Shown here: positions 47,775 to 58,095 of the stretch, in pieces | Position numbering within the stretch: position 1 is the first letter of the stretch | Layout: each line of letters starts with the position of its first letter | Source of the DNA: Patella vulgata | Taxonomy: Eukaryota > Mollusca > Gastropoda > Patellidae | Direction of reading: 5' to 3' | NCBI RefSeq assembly: GCF_932274485.2 | Contig: NC_065879.2 | Span: forward strand, 48,160,936-48,224,935 | Length of the DNA stretch: 64,000 bases | Made by a program: the position numbers and the translations under genes | The notes under the pieces: model-generated | The model's database searches: none | Told to the model about the DNA's origin: nothing | The model's input: the letters and a program-made list of their open reading frames with translations, nothing else

Positions 47775-47893
47775 GAAAGAATGGAATCATCGTTTGGGAT
47801 GAATCGTAGCAGTTTATGCTTTCTAAAAGTTAAACTGTCAGTCATATCTATCATATCATAGCGAAAAGCGAGCAGTCTATAGTAAGCTGACAT
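47774..47893 (-). CDS. Candidate first coding exon of a host gene
   Basis: The minus-strand ATG at 47893 opens MSAYYRLLAFRYDMIDMTDS, then LTFRKHKLLRFIPNDDSILS. The frame reaches tctttccg/gtaagt near 47774, an excellent 5' splice donor. Upstream of the ATG is a short GC-rich stretch with gtcgcgcaagcgt, promoter- or 5'UTR-like. A second ATG slightly upstream (atgtcgcgcaagc) opens a shorter frame, MSRKRKRCQLTIDC, that stops after 20 codons. I do not recognise the protein and found no second exon. Confidence 0.35.
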
Positions 47894-47934
47894 CTTTTAC
47901 GCTTGCGCGACATTGGATTCCCCTTTTTCCTGTT

Positions 47935-48194
47935 TGTAGACAGATTTACTAGTTTCATTGATAGTGAAATTGTGAAAACACTCAAGGCCTAGTTGAAATT
48001 TTCCAATTTTTTAAATTAGGTGTGTTAAGATGAAATTTATATCATCAATTAAATGGAATATTGTAAAATAGTACATTTTGTTGACCAGAATAAAGATTGG
48101 GACATTTTATGTAGTAACACTACAGCAAGAGTGAAATTGTCCCTTTATTTAAGCCAAGTTTGTTCAACTTTTGTCACTCTTAAGTGATATTTTT
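47935..48194. other. AT-rich spacer
   Basis: No gene or shared repeat was recognised, apart from attgtcccttta at 48137, a word also seen at 16788. Confidence 0.3.
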
Positions 48195-48916
48195 AGCTTC
48201 CTGACTTGGTTAGGCTTTAGTCTTTGTTTCAGCTATGGACTCTAAATTTTAACTATGGTCACAAATTAGTGCTAATTAATTAGCTCTTAAATAGCATTCG
48301 TACAGCATTTTATGCTCTTAAGCAGTCATTTTGTGCAGTGAAACTCATAGAAATAATCCCGGACAAGACAATTTAATCAAAATCAAATCCACTCAAACGT
48401 CATTTTGTGACCCAAAATTTGACCTTTAACCCTTGTCACCTTTGAACGACTTGGTTAGCTAGCTTTTAGACTTTGTTTCAGTTATGGACTCTAAATTTTC
48501 ATTACGATCGGATAGAAATTGTGACCTCTATAGGGTCCACAACCTAAAAACGTGATTTTACATACAATCAGGGACCATATTTCAGGAAGTTATGGTCCGA
48601 TATGCGCGAATATCGAAAGGAACCGAGATCTGTGGGTTATAAACATACATTTCAAGTTTAAACGAAATTGGATAAAAATTGCGACCTCTACAGTGTTCAC
48701 AAGCTAAAAACGTGATTTTTCGTACAATCAGGGGCCATAATCCATGAAGTTACAGTCGGATACATGCCAATATCGAAAGGAACCGAGATCTTTGGGTGAT
48801 AAAGTTTAATTGAAATCGGATAAGAATTGTGACCTGTAGAGTATTTACAAACAATTGTGGACAGACGGACGAGTGACGACAATATACGTCCACATGAAAA
48901 TGTGGGGGTATAAAAA
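48195..48916 (+). mobile_element. Tandem-cored fragment, family 1 ends with core type c, 5' incomplete
   Basis: A block ending tttcagctatggactctaaatttt at 48255 recurs near 48505. Type c units with ccaagatct/ccgagatct and tttgggt follow. The right end is gtggacagacggacgag, gacgacaatatacg, hairpin ccacat-gaaa-atgtgg and ggggtataaaaa. No left arm was found. Confidence 0.6.
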
Positions 48917-49360
48917 TTTGTTATATGTCAGGTAGCATAATTTACCCAAATCCACCATTATTTCAAAGACAATTTAATTTATATTGATATTTGATAAATA
49001 TATCATTCTTTATGCCAAATTGTCATTTTTAATTTATAATCATAACATTTTTGTTTCAAAATGTGATTTCCACAAAAGTTGTCAGCAAGGGACATAACCA
49101 AAGGAAATAGTTTGCTTGGAAATTGTATTTTTGAAACAAAAATGCTACGATTTTAACTTTTACTTATGTTAAGTTAAAATGCTAATTTGGCAAAACAACA
49201 GTATATTATGATCAACCATAGATAAATAAGAGTTGAAATAATAATAATGGTGGATTTGTGTAAATAGTGCTACCGAATGTATTACTGCTTGTCCCATCAC
49301 TGACAACAGAAATAACACATCAGATCACGCAAATTATTTCATTCATTGGCCCCAATACCA
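48917..49360. other. AT-rich spacer, no gene
   Basis: No feature found. It contains an imperfect ttgtttcaaaa/ttttgaaacaa inverted pair around 49055-49140, possibly a decayed element. Confidence 0.3.
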
Positions 49361-50246
49361 GGGCCCGATTCCTAGAAAATTCTTAAGCACATTCTTGTGC
49401 TTAGATTTAAGTAGACTTTGCATTTAAGTAAACTTACCTTATTTTGTGTTCCCAGAAAATTCTTAAGAACGTTCTTATGCTTAGATTTTAAGTAGACTTC
49501 ATTGTAAGCACAAGAATGTTATTATGCGTTCCAAGAAAAAACTTAAGCACAACTTTGTTCTTAAACATAGTCAATCTAAGCACAAGTTCCAGGCAAGGTA
49601 TAGGGCTTGCTTACCAACCTTAAGTCTGTTTCTGCTTCAAAAAGATGGCTGACCGTTGAGTTATTCGACGGCATTTCCGACACCTTTTGATACCAAAGAG
49701 ACAATTACAAGACAGAGAAAATCCTTCGCCAGAAGAAATTTCAAATTAGGAATGCTATAGAAAATTTTGCTTCTAGGCCTACCCTGAGAAACCATTTTAT
49801 TTATTTATTTGCCAATTAGTAAACAATAGGCTACAAACACACAGGCTACTTTAAGATCAGGCGCTCTCACAATTATTCAGTTAGTTTGTATGAGTCTGCG
49901 TTTTTGTTTTTTTTTATCTTGTGGCACATTTTATATGTGTATAGGGGACATGTCAAATGCATCTAAATCAACCATATATACATGTATATGACGTCAATGA
50001 AGCAGACGACAAATTTATGACGTAATTCGCATACCAAAGTTGTTTTTATGACGTTAAAGAGCATAGTAGTCCCAGTTTATGGTAAACTTTACCAGTCACA
50101 ATGTGCTTAGACTTATACCTGACTTGTGCTTACGTAAGAATGGTCTTGAGCATTTTCTAGGGACGGTATTTTTATAAGCTTCTTATGTAAGAAAATGTGA
50201 AGCATGACTTTGTGCTTACTTTAAGAATTTTCTAGGAACCGGGTCC
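49361..50246. mobile_element. Non-autonomous DNA transposon with gggcccgattcctag inverted ends (886 bp)
   Basis: The left end gggcccgattcctagaaaat pairs with the right end ttttctaggaaccgggtcc. The inverted similarity extends into aattcttaa. The interior repeats cttaagcac/gtgcttaag and attttctaggaa-like words several times, so the TIR unit is partly tandem. The ends resemble PIF/Harbinger-type termini, but the expected 3-bp duplication was not evident, so the superfamily is a guess. Confidence 0.6.
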
Positions 50247-51190
50247 AGAGTTACTTAGTGAAGAATACTTTGAAGCAAGGGAGATAACCCCATTCAAGAA
50301 AATAACATGGGCACCTGCTAAAAAATTTATATTGACAAACATATTTTGATTTCAAAACACGCACAAATCACACTACATTTGAAATGTCGTATTCTTTGTA
50401 TCAAGAATATCGAATAATGATGCTATTGATAAATAAATATTGTGTTTTTAATGTAAAGAGGTCTAAATTTTGCATTCATTTCGTTTGTTGAACATCGGCT
50501 AAACCCTTGACTGCCTTGAGTCCCTTGCTTGATTTTGTTTATATTTTTACTATTTTTAGTAGTTGTTTGTATAGACTTGACTCGAGACCCTAATCCCGGT
50601 TTAAAATATGCATTTGCAACCGACTGAGCAGCTATAATATCTACGAGGATGTATAATATACATACCAACTGAATGCCGAAAAATGTTCTTATTACAAGCC
50701 CCAAAATTAGTTGTTTTCGGTGTTTCACTTGACCTACGCCTCAAATCTTGTCGGCCATTACAATACAAGGCTACTACTGACTCATACAATATGGCGGCCC
50801 GACATGAAAGGAATTTCCCTTCCTGACGTCATAATCTGTCTGCATCTTTTTTTATCCCATAAAGATGCCAAGTTTTCTGTACACTAGACTGTACTGCACC
50901 AGGAAGTCAGAATTTAAACACACAGCAGCTCGTGCGGGAGTTTGTGTTTTGTTATGTTTTTTGTACTTTAATAAGACGTCTGTGGCTATTTACGGACCCG
51001 TAATCCAATATTATTATTGCTACTATTCTAAATCTAATGGTGGATGCGGGTCAGTTCATCCCACGACTGTTTCACCCCAACCTATTTTTTTATCGGGCTG
51101 TTTCACGCCGGGCTGTTTCAACCCCTTGTTATTAGACTAGCAGTTAATTAACTGAGTTGTACTTATTGTTAAATAAACTGTTAAACACTT
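50247..51190. other. Low-repeat region with weak coding hints
   Basis: A minus-strand frame at 50423-50728 encodes a hydrophobic segment (LVCILYILVDIIAA) but has no ATG upstream in frame. GC-richer DNA near 50735-50830, with atggcggcccgac, could be a promoter or 5'UTR. Not enough for a call. Confidence 0.3.
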
Positions 51191-51192
51191 AA

Positions 51193-51945
51193 TTAGGGTT
51201 TCACACTGCGTAGCTTGGGTGAAACACTATTGTTTTTGTGAGATAAAAATTATTATTATTATTAGGCTTTCAGACTTTCGCCTATTGAGATTACTATAGA
51301 TTATTAAGCTTTCATATTTTATATGAAAGCTTATTGTTTCTGTTAAGATTATTAAGCTTTCATATTTTATATGAAAGCTTATTGTTTCTGTTAAGATTAT
51401 TACGCTTTCAGACTTTCGTCTGAAAAACTATTGTTTTTACTGAAATTATTATTATTAGGCTTTCGTCTGAAAGACTATTGTTTTTACTAAAATTATTATT
51501 ATTAGGCTTTCAGACTTTCGCCTATTGAGATTAGGCCTAATAAAATTAAACTTAACAGAAACAATAAGCTTTCATATGTAATACATATGAAAGCTTAATA
51601 ATTATAATCTTAACAGAAACAATAAGCTTTCATATGTAATACATATGAAAGCTTAATAATAATCTTAACAGAAACAATAAGTTTTCATATGTAATAATAA
51701 GTCTGAAAGCCTAATAATAATAATTTTAGTAAAAACAATAGTCTTAACAGAAACAATAAGCTTTCATATAAAATCTGAAAGTTTAATAATTTTAGTAATC
51801 TCAATAGGCGAAAGTCTGAAAGCCTAATAATGATAATAATTTTAGTAAAAACAATAGTCTTTCAGACGAAATTATTATTAAGCTTTCATATGTATTACTT
51901 ATGAAAGCTTATTGTTTCTGTTAAGATTATTATTATTTTTTTTTT
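51193..51945. repeat. Two-level palindrome cluster of short hairpin modules
   Basis: Many perfect or near-perfect hairpins such as ctttcatatgta/tacatatgaaag, ctttcatat-ttt-atatgaaag and ctttcagac-tttc-gtctgaaag are joined by attgtttctgttaagatt or attgtttttactgaaatt linkers. Linkers run one way before about 51530 and the other way after it. The axis is the perfect palindrome attaggcctaat at about 51529-51540. The cluster opens with a hairpin end shared with 25695-25748. Confidence 0.85.
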
Positions 51946-53010
51946 TTGTGTGTATTTCCTGCAAATCTTATATCTCAGAATTTAACCGTAGGATCTTTCT
52001 GAAACTTTAACCTACCCCCCAACAATGGGTGGTGGCTTTGGAATGCCTTGAATTTTTTTTTTCGGTACTAGCTAAGATATTACTGATGTGTACACAAAAT
52101 ATGGAGTTTGTCGAGCGAACCGGAAGTGCCACCATCTCAAAACGTGAAAAATCCACAAGGCTTTTGCAATATTTTACTTACAGACATAACAGTTACATTT
52201 TCTGAATCCTTGAAGGAGTGCCTAAAAATCTATCGGATTAGAATTTTGATTAAGGTCAACTGATGGACGCCATTTTGAATTGAAAATGAAAATTAGTGAA
52301 AAATCCACATTAATGGGCTTGAAAACATACACAATTGGTCGTGGCTTAGAGAATCTGTCTCCTATTACCGAAATCAATACTTTTTAGGATAGCCTGGATC
52401 ATGGTCGAATGTTTGGTATTTGAATATTTCAAAAATTCGAATTTCGCCTTTGATGTTTTCTGTGCCAACAAGGTTTTTTTCAAGTTTAGCTGGTTCTTAT
52501 ATCTCAGAATCTAACCGTAGGATCGTTCTGAAACTTTGACCTACCCCCCCCCCCCCAAGAATGGGAGGTGGCTTTGGAATGAATATATTTTCAAAACGTT
52601 TTACTCATCCGAAATCACCGAATTTTACGAACGAATGCATTTGACCTACATTGCTGTAACTTTGTGACTATTAAATTTGAGCTATTTTAACTTTTTTTTT
52701 TCTTTGAGTACATTGAAACATTTACTTCAAATCTGCAATTTCGGATTTTCGGATTTTGAAAATTTGTCGCTCTGATTTCGAACCGGAAGTTGAAACCAAC
52801 TTGACAACTTCTTTAATAGTTGCACGATTTTCATGAAATTTAGTATGTAAGTAGATCTTATACCCCCTTGATGAAATTAAGGATCAAAGGTTTAAAAAAA
52901 ATCGTTTGTCGAGCGAACCGGAAGTGCCACCATCTCAAAACGTGAAAAATCCATAAGGCTTTTGCAATATTTTACTTACAGACGTAAGAGTTACAGCTAG
53001 GAATGTTGTT
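51946..53010 (+). repeat. Direct-repeat tract adjoining the palindrome cluster
   Basis: A block with tcttatatctcagaat, taaccgtaggat and ctaccccccc at about 51967-52050 recurs at 52496-52580. A second block, tttgtcgagcgaaccggaag plus tgccaccatctcaaaacgtg, at 52108-52195 recurs at 52907-52997. The duplicated order suggests a long-unit tandem repeat with diverged spacing. Confidence 0.7.
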
Positions 53011-54600
53011 TTTCACTAATAAATAGCTATTTTGTACATTTCAAAGATTTCTAAGCCTTTTTGTTTTAAGTCAAACTTAGAACCCAGAGACATGTCAGGT
53101 CAATGAGACCACACCCTAATATAAAACTGGCGTAGATGTGTAAATGTCAGCTTAATGTTCAATATTTTCTTATCAAAGTCTAGGATTTGTGGTGATTGTT
53201 GCATTTATGTTACTTATAGAACAGTTAAATGTTAATATTGCTCCTTTTCAGGCCCCCTTCATCTTGTCAACTCTGTCATAATTACTTTTTGGACTTCATT
53301 TTTTCAGACAATTGATGTAAAGGTCCAGACATCTTGCTTCAGCACAAGAATTGCAATAAAGATTTGTATGGTGCCTCTGAGCCATGAGATGTTGAAAACA
53401 TTGAAATTTTCCCAAATTTGTGAAAATTGTGTATTCTGTGACCCTTTTTTTTTAGAGAAGGGTGGTCATATACCAAATATGGCATTTTTTTTTTCTTTCA
53501 TCAAGGCCTATTTTTAACCATAATTCATATTTATTGCACCATTTTAGTTTATATGTACATATGTTAGCCAGGGATGGTAAAACATAGCTATTAGACAGAT
53601 TGCTTTGATTATGTTACTTCTGCAACAAAAGATTAGATTCATTCAGTCAGTGACATATTTAGGGGGTGGGGATACATGTTTAAGTATAGATCTCTAATAT
53701 TACAATCAATGCAGCTGATTTGTGATTTTTCGGTTTGTATATTGGCCAGGGTTTCTAAAAATATATCCCTTTTCGGTCTGGCTATCTAAAAAGTGGAAAA
53801 TAATTTTGTACATTTTTCATGACATGGCAGTAAAAAATTATATTTTTGAAAAAAAATCCAGCTTATGAGTGTTTTCTGTGTAATTTGTTTGTAACTTGTC
53901 TAATTTTTTCACAGAACTCAAATACTGCCATTAATAAGAAAGATTTTTAAATTTTAGCACAAAAGGCCCATGGACCTGAGATGCACTACTGTACATAAAG
54001 CGGCATGTATACTTAAAGGGCCATCATTTTTGCAGTTATTCTTTGATTTTGATTTCCTTTCACCGGTATGTTACCAGAACATATGGGAAGCATATGAAAA
54101 AGACTTTTTGGTGATACCTGAAGTTTCACCCCTATATAGGACACAGCTCACCAAATATTTCTACGCCGTCACCCACGAATGTAGGGCGAAAGTTATTTTT
54201 AGTCTTTCTCTCCCTTTCCCTTTTTCCCCCTTTTGCATGTCGATTTTTGTTGACTTTTTGGTGTAGAATCGAAGAAAAGGGTTTGAAAATACATTTTCTA
54301 CCAGGTTTTGGTGAATATTCATGATTTTGAGGCGGAAGGATACAAGAGTTGAGAGGTTGGTTAGGTTGAAATGTAGGGTCCAAAATTGCATGTTTTCTTG
54401 TCTCTACTTCCAGCTTGTGTATCTCAAGTTTTCCATGGTGAACCTCATACGTGCTTTTGGGCAAGAGGTTGCTACATGTTGCTCCATCTGTGGTAGAAAG
54501 CGTTCTACCCAACGAAAATTTGGGAAAAAGTTAGAGCCGGTCTAAGAGACGAGAATTAACATTAAAGTCAATGGGCAAATGTTTAGTGATTTGTGGCCAT
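53011..54600. other. AT-rich region, no supported gene
   Basis: Overlapping plus and minus frames at 53970-54545 are not supported by domain or splice evidence. The segment below 54617 may include the 3' UTR of the LINE fragment on the minus strand. Confidence 0.35.
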
Positions 54601-54617
54601 ATAAATCTTATATGACA

Positions 54618-54857
54618 TTATGAGGGGGGCGGGAGTACATTTTGGAGGATATATTGAAGTTTGGCATTTTCCATTAAAAACTTCGTAAAGGGAGTCTTGT
54701 CAAATTTATTGCACGCAATGATGACATGATTAACAGTCAAATTGTGGCAACATTCGCACTTCACTGGGTTAAATTTATGGTCGGTAATTAAATGCTTAGT
54801 TCTTAATCTTGTGATTAACCTACAGAAAAAATGAAACCGGTTCTTACAGGCCGACAA
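54618..54857 (-). pseudogene. LINE ORF2 C-terminal fragment
   Basis: The minus-strand frame reads RLITRLRTKHLITDHKFNPV, then KCECCHNLTVNHVIIACNKF. A helix with RLRTxH followed by CxC/CxxC, xVxHxIxxC is the conserved C-terminal tail after the reverse transcriptase/RNase H part in Jockey- and I-type LINEs. The frame ends with a stop just after NVLPPPS. Upstream (higher coordinates) the frame is lost within about 100 bases, so the copy is 5'-truncated, as is usual for LINEs. The clade cannot be fixed without the polymerase domain. Confidence 0.55.
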
Positions 54858-54859
54858 GT

Positions 54860-55130
54860 TTGATCTCTACGTTGTGTAAAACACTTGAGACGTTAAGATA
54901 GGGAACTACATATGTAGTTACAAAGAAGGAACTATTGTTGTAGGACAGTATGGCGGATCAGCCTGCTGCTCGATTTAAGGAAAACTAATAACAAAATAAA
55001 GGAATAGGGACCTACACAACCATTATTAACAATGACAGTGAACATCAATCAATTTAACCCGAGTTTAATGGTGAAATTTGTCTTATTGTTTAATTTTTTT
55101 TTAATTAATATTTTTTTGTGTATTGCTGCT
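54860..55130. other. Spacer between LINE-like fragments
   Basis: AT-rich with no feature I can support. Confidence 0.3.
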
Positions 55131-55139
55131 GGCTCTTCT

Positions 55140-55642
55140 TTTTCTTTTCAGGTAAATTTTTATCTGTGAAGAGCCGTACGCAAGTAAAACTCTAATGGGA
55201 TGCCTGCAACTTTTAAGTCAGTTAATTTTTAACAACATGGAACTTATCGGGCGAACAATTTTAATATGTAAATAATCTACAGGTCCAGCTATGTGGTTTT
55301 AACGGCGAGCACTTCTCTTTCCACATAAAGCCAGCGGATTCTTTTTCCCAACGGGTTTTTTTTCTATCCGCTCTGATGACGCCAAACATCAGTCAGTTGG
55401 ACCTCCTGTTTCATTTTTTTTAGTTTCAACTTTATTATGACAAAGTTAGAAGATTATCCGCCCTCTCTTCTCACGACAGCGAATTTATAATAGTGCTTCA
55501 GGGACTTTTTGGTACCCGAGGACCCTTTTTATTTTGTGTTTTTAACAATTTTCAACTGTAAATAATTTAATTAAATCAACCTGTCCATAATATCATATTC
55601 ATTGTATTGGACGTTTAATCTGTAATAAACAACAACAACGCC
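55140..55642 (+). mobile_element. LINE-like 3' UTR with caacaac tail
   Basis: Non-coding sequence ending in ggacgtttaatctgtaataa followed by acaacaacaac. A short tandem tail of this type, after a taataa signal, is common at the 3' ends of invertebrate LINEs. The body has pyrimidine-rich tracts and no reading frame. It lies opposite in orientation to the LINE fragment at 54618-54857, so it is probably a separate insertion. Confidence 0.35.
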
Positions 55643-55812
55643 TTGGACCGAGTGGTCTTTGGTCCGACTGGTCATGGATTCACACTAGTAACAGCAACAA
55701 AATTAATAAATGGTTGCCTTTGATTTTATAAAACCAAATGATTTTGTTGTTGATGTTTTATGATAAAAACAATCCTGAACATGGCCTTCTCTTTAAATTG
55801 TGCTCTCGATTA

Positions 55813-56031
55813 TGAACACACTTTTGGTGTTTCTAATATTTCTACAATTACTAGATATTTTGTAATATTTATCCACGTAATATTAGGTAGATTTTTTATG
55901 TCATCGCTCAACCCATCAACGAAAGTATAAGGGTCGTCAAGCTTGGTTCCGTTTTTTAATGTTAATTTATAGTCATATTGGGTTTTTGTATCGTTTGCGG
56001 TAAGACCTTTATCTAATAACCATAGGCCCAT
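55813..56031 (-). pseudogene. Coding fragment with a YqaJ/SWIM-protein-like DPY motif
   Basis: From the ATG at about 56031 the minus strand reads MGLWLLDKGLTANDTKTQYD, then YKLTLKNGTKLDDPYTFVDG and LSDDIKNLPNITWINITKYL, ending at a TAA after about 72 codons. The pattern of a charged strand, a DPY turn, then a lP.itw.dI..YL segment resembles the region ahead of the SWIM/YqaJ nuclease domains in many mollusc genes and in the second protein of ISL2EU transposons; this is from memory, not a search. The 5' side has a 26-bp direct duplication (56025-56050 and 56051-56076), which is not a multiple of three and shifts the frame. Probably a transposon-derived or host gene relic. Confidence 0.35.
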
Positions 56032-56076
56032 TCTCCACGCAAGTCTCGCAGGCCCATTCTCCACGCAAGTCTCGCT
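56025..56076 (+). repeat. 26-bp tandem duplication
   Basis: ggcccattctccacgcaagt plus ctcgc(a/t) occurs twice in succession with one difference at the last base. It lies at the 5' edge of the minus-strand coding fragment. Confidence 0.9.
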
Positions 56077-56079
56077 ATC

Positions 56080-56449
56080 CAGTAGTGCAGAGCCTTATAT
56101 GGACTGCAAGGGAAGACAACTCTGTTTGGGAGATAGACATAGGCTTAGTAAATATCGCACGAAATTGCCCATGCATGCGTGCGCAACTTACCACGAATAA
56201 GATTACGCATGCCCATTGACTTGTAAAAATAGGCGCGCAACCGAATCTTGGTGTCTTCCTAATACCTACTAGTCTTCTTAGTGTCATCCGACTGCGCTGT
56301 CTATTCATTTTAAGATTTACAAATTACAGGCCTGCATTGCATCATGGCATCGAAGTCGACATCTGCAGTAGTCGGCATGGTAAGTAACAAAAAATAATGG
56401 CGTCCTTGGATTAATCTAGACAATTTCTAAACTGTTGGCCTTCAGCCTA
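56080..56449. other. GC-richer flank of the fold-back element
   Basis: A minus-strand frame at 56075-56308 has no recognised domain. The stretch could belong to the same relic as 55813-56031. The bases 56450-56458 are the left target duplication of the fold-back element. Confidence 0.3.
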
Positions 56450-56639
56450 CGGCTACACACCGAACACAAATTGGCAACCTATTCGGCTAGCGAGCTATTC
56501 GACCGATCCAGCTGGCAACCTCTTCGTTGGCAACCTATTCAGAATTAAGACAACAGTCGCCCAAACTCATCTATTTTTACCAACCAATAAAATCCAACGT
56601 TACGTCTATCAAATGAAAGTAGAATAATATATTATTTTT

Positions 56640-58095
56640 TATCCATTCCTTTAGCTCAGAAAAGAGGTGTAATTTCGCATTATCGTACAAAATTCTAGAC
56701 ATCCAACCAAATATATTCCGAAAGGTAATTAAATAGGCTTTCCAAATATTATCAGTAAAAGTTGGCACAGTCATATTAAAGGGGTGCACTCTCTTCCTAA
56801 ACATGACTAATTTTTTTAAAAATTTTAAAGGGAAAAACTGTTAATAACCCGTGTCAAAATTCGGACCATCGTACAAAATTCTGATGATCCAACTAAATAT
56901 ATTCTAAAAGGTAATTGAATAATCTTTCTAAATGTCATTAGTAAAAGTTGGCACAATCATATTAAAGGGGTGCGCTCTCATCCTAAACGTCGCCAATTTT
57001 CTATATGTAAAAACAGACCGGTATTATTTTCGAAGTCCAAATTCGAACCATCGTACAAAATTCTGAGCAACCAGCTATATATATTCTGAAAGGTAATTGA
57101 ATAAGCTTTCTAAATGTTATTAGTAAAAGTTGGCACAATCATCTTAAAGGGGTGCGCTCTCATCCTAAACGTCACCAATTTTTTAATATTTTAAAGTGAA
57201 AGAACGGTAATATTCCGAGTCAAAATTCGGACCATCGTACAAAATTCTGAGCATCCAGCTATAAAAATTTGGAAAGGTAATTGAATCAGCTTTCCAAATA
57301 TTATTAGTAAAAGTTGGCACAATCATATTAAAGGGGCGCGCTCTCAACCTGAACATAGCCAATTTTTCAATATTTTAAAGTGAAAGAACGGTAATATTCC
57401 GAGTCCAAATTCGGACCATCGTACAAAATTCTGAGCATCCAGCTATATATATTCTGAAAGGTAATTGGATAAGCTTTCCAAATATTATTAGTAAAAGTTG
57501 GCACAATCATATTAAAGGGACGCGCTCTCAACCTGAACATAGTCAATTTTTCAATATTTTAATGTGAAAGAACGGTAATATTCCGAGTCGAAATTCGGAC
57601 CATCGTACAAAATTCTGAGCATCCAGCTATATATATATTCTGAAAGGTAATTGAATAAGCTTTCCAAATATTATTAGTAAAAGTTGGCACAATCATATTA
57701 AAGGGGCGCTCTCAACCTGAACATAGCCAATTTTTAAATATTTTAAAGTGAAAGAACGGTAATATTCCGAGTCGAAATTCGGACCATCGTACAAAATTCT
57801 GAGCATCCAGCTATATATATTCTGAAAGGTAATTAAATAAGCTTTTCAAATATTATTAGTAAAAGTTGGCACAATCATATTAAAGGTGCGCGCTCTCAAA
57901 CTGAACATAGTCAATTTTTCAATATTCTATATGTAAAGATAGTCCGGTATTTTTTTCGAAGTCCAAATTCGGACCATCGTACAAAATTCTGAGCATCCAG
58001 CTATATATATTCTGAAAGGTAATTGAATAAGCTTTCCAAATATTATTAGTAAAAGTTGGCACAATCATATTAAAGGGGCGCGCTCTCAACCGGTC
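56640..58095 (-). repeat. Left-arm array of about eight ~180-bp units
   Basis: Each unit contains tcgtacaaaattctga, agctatatatattctgaaag and aaagttggcacaatcatatt. Units fall into two linker types: gtgaaagaacggtaatattc versus atatgtaaagatagtccggt. Confidence 0.9.

Noticed and set aside
50423-50728. N-terminal exon of a type II membrane protein
   Set aside because: There is a hydrophobic segment, but the frame has no ATG before it, the start would be GTG, and no clear donor follows. Left as a hint only.
51193-51945. CRISPR-like array of short palindromic repeats
   Set aside because: Repeats are hairpins joined by repeated linkers, not unique spacers of fixed length. Orientation flips at the centre, and the setting is a eukaryotic genome.
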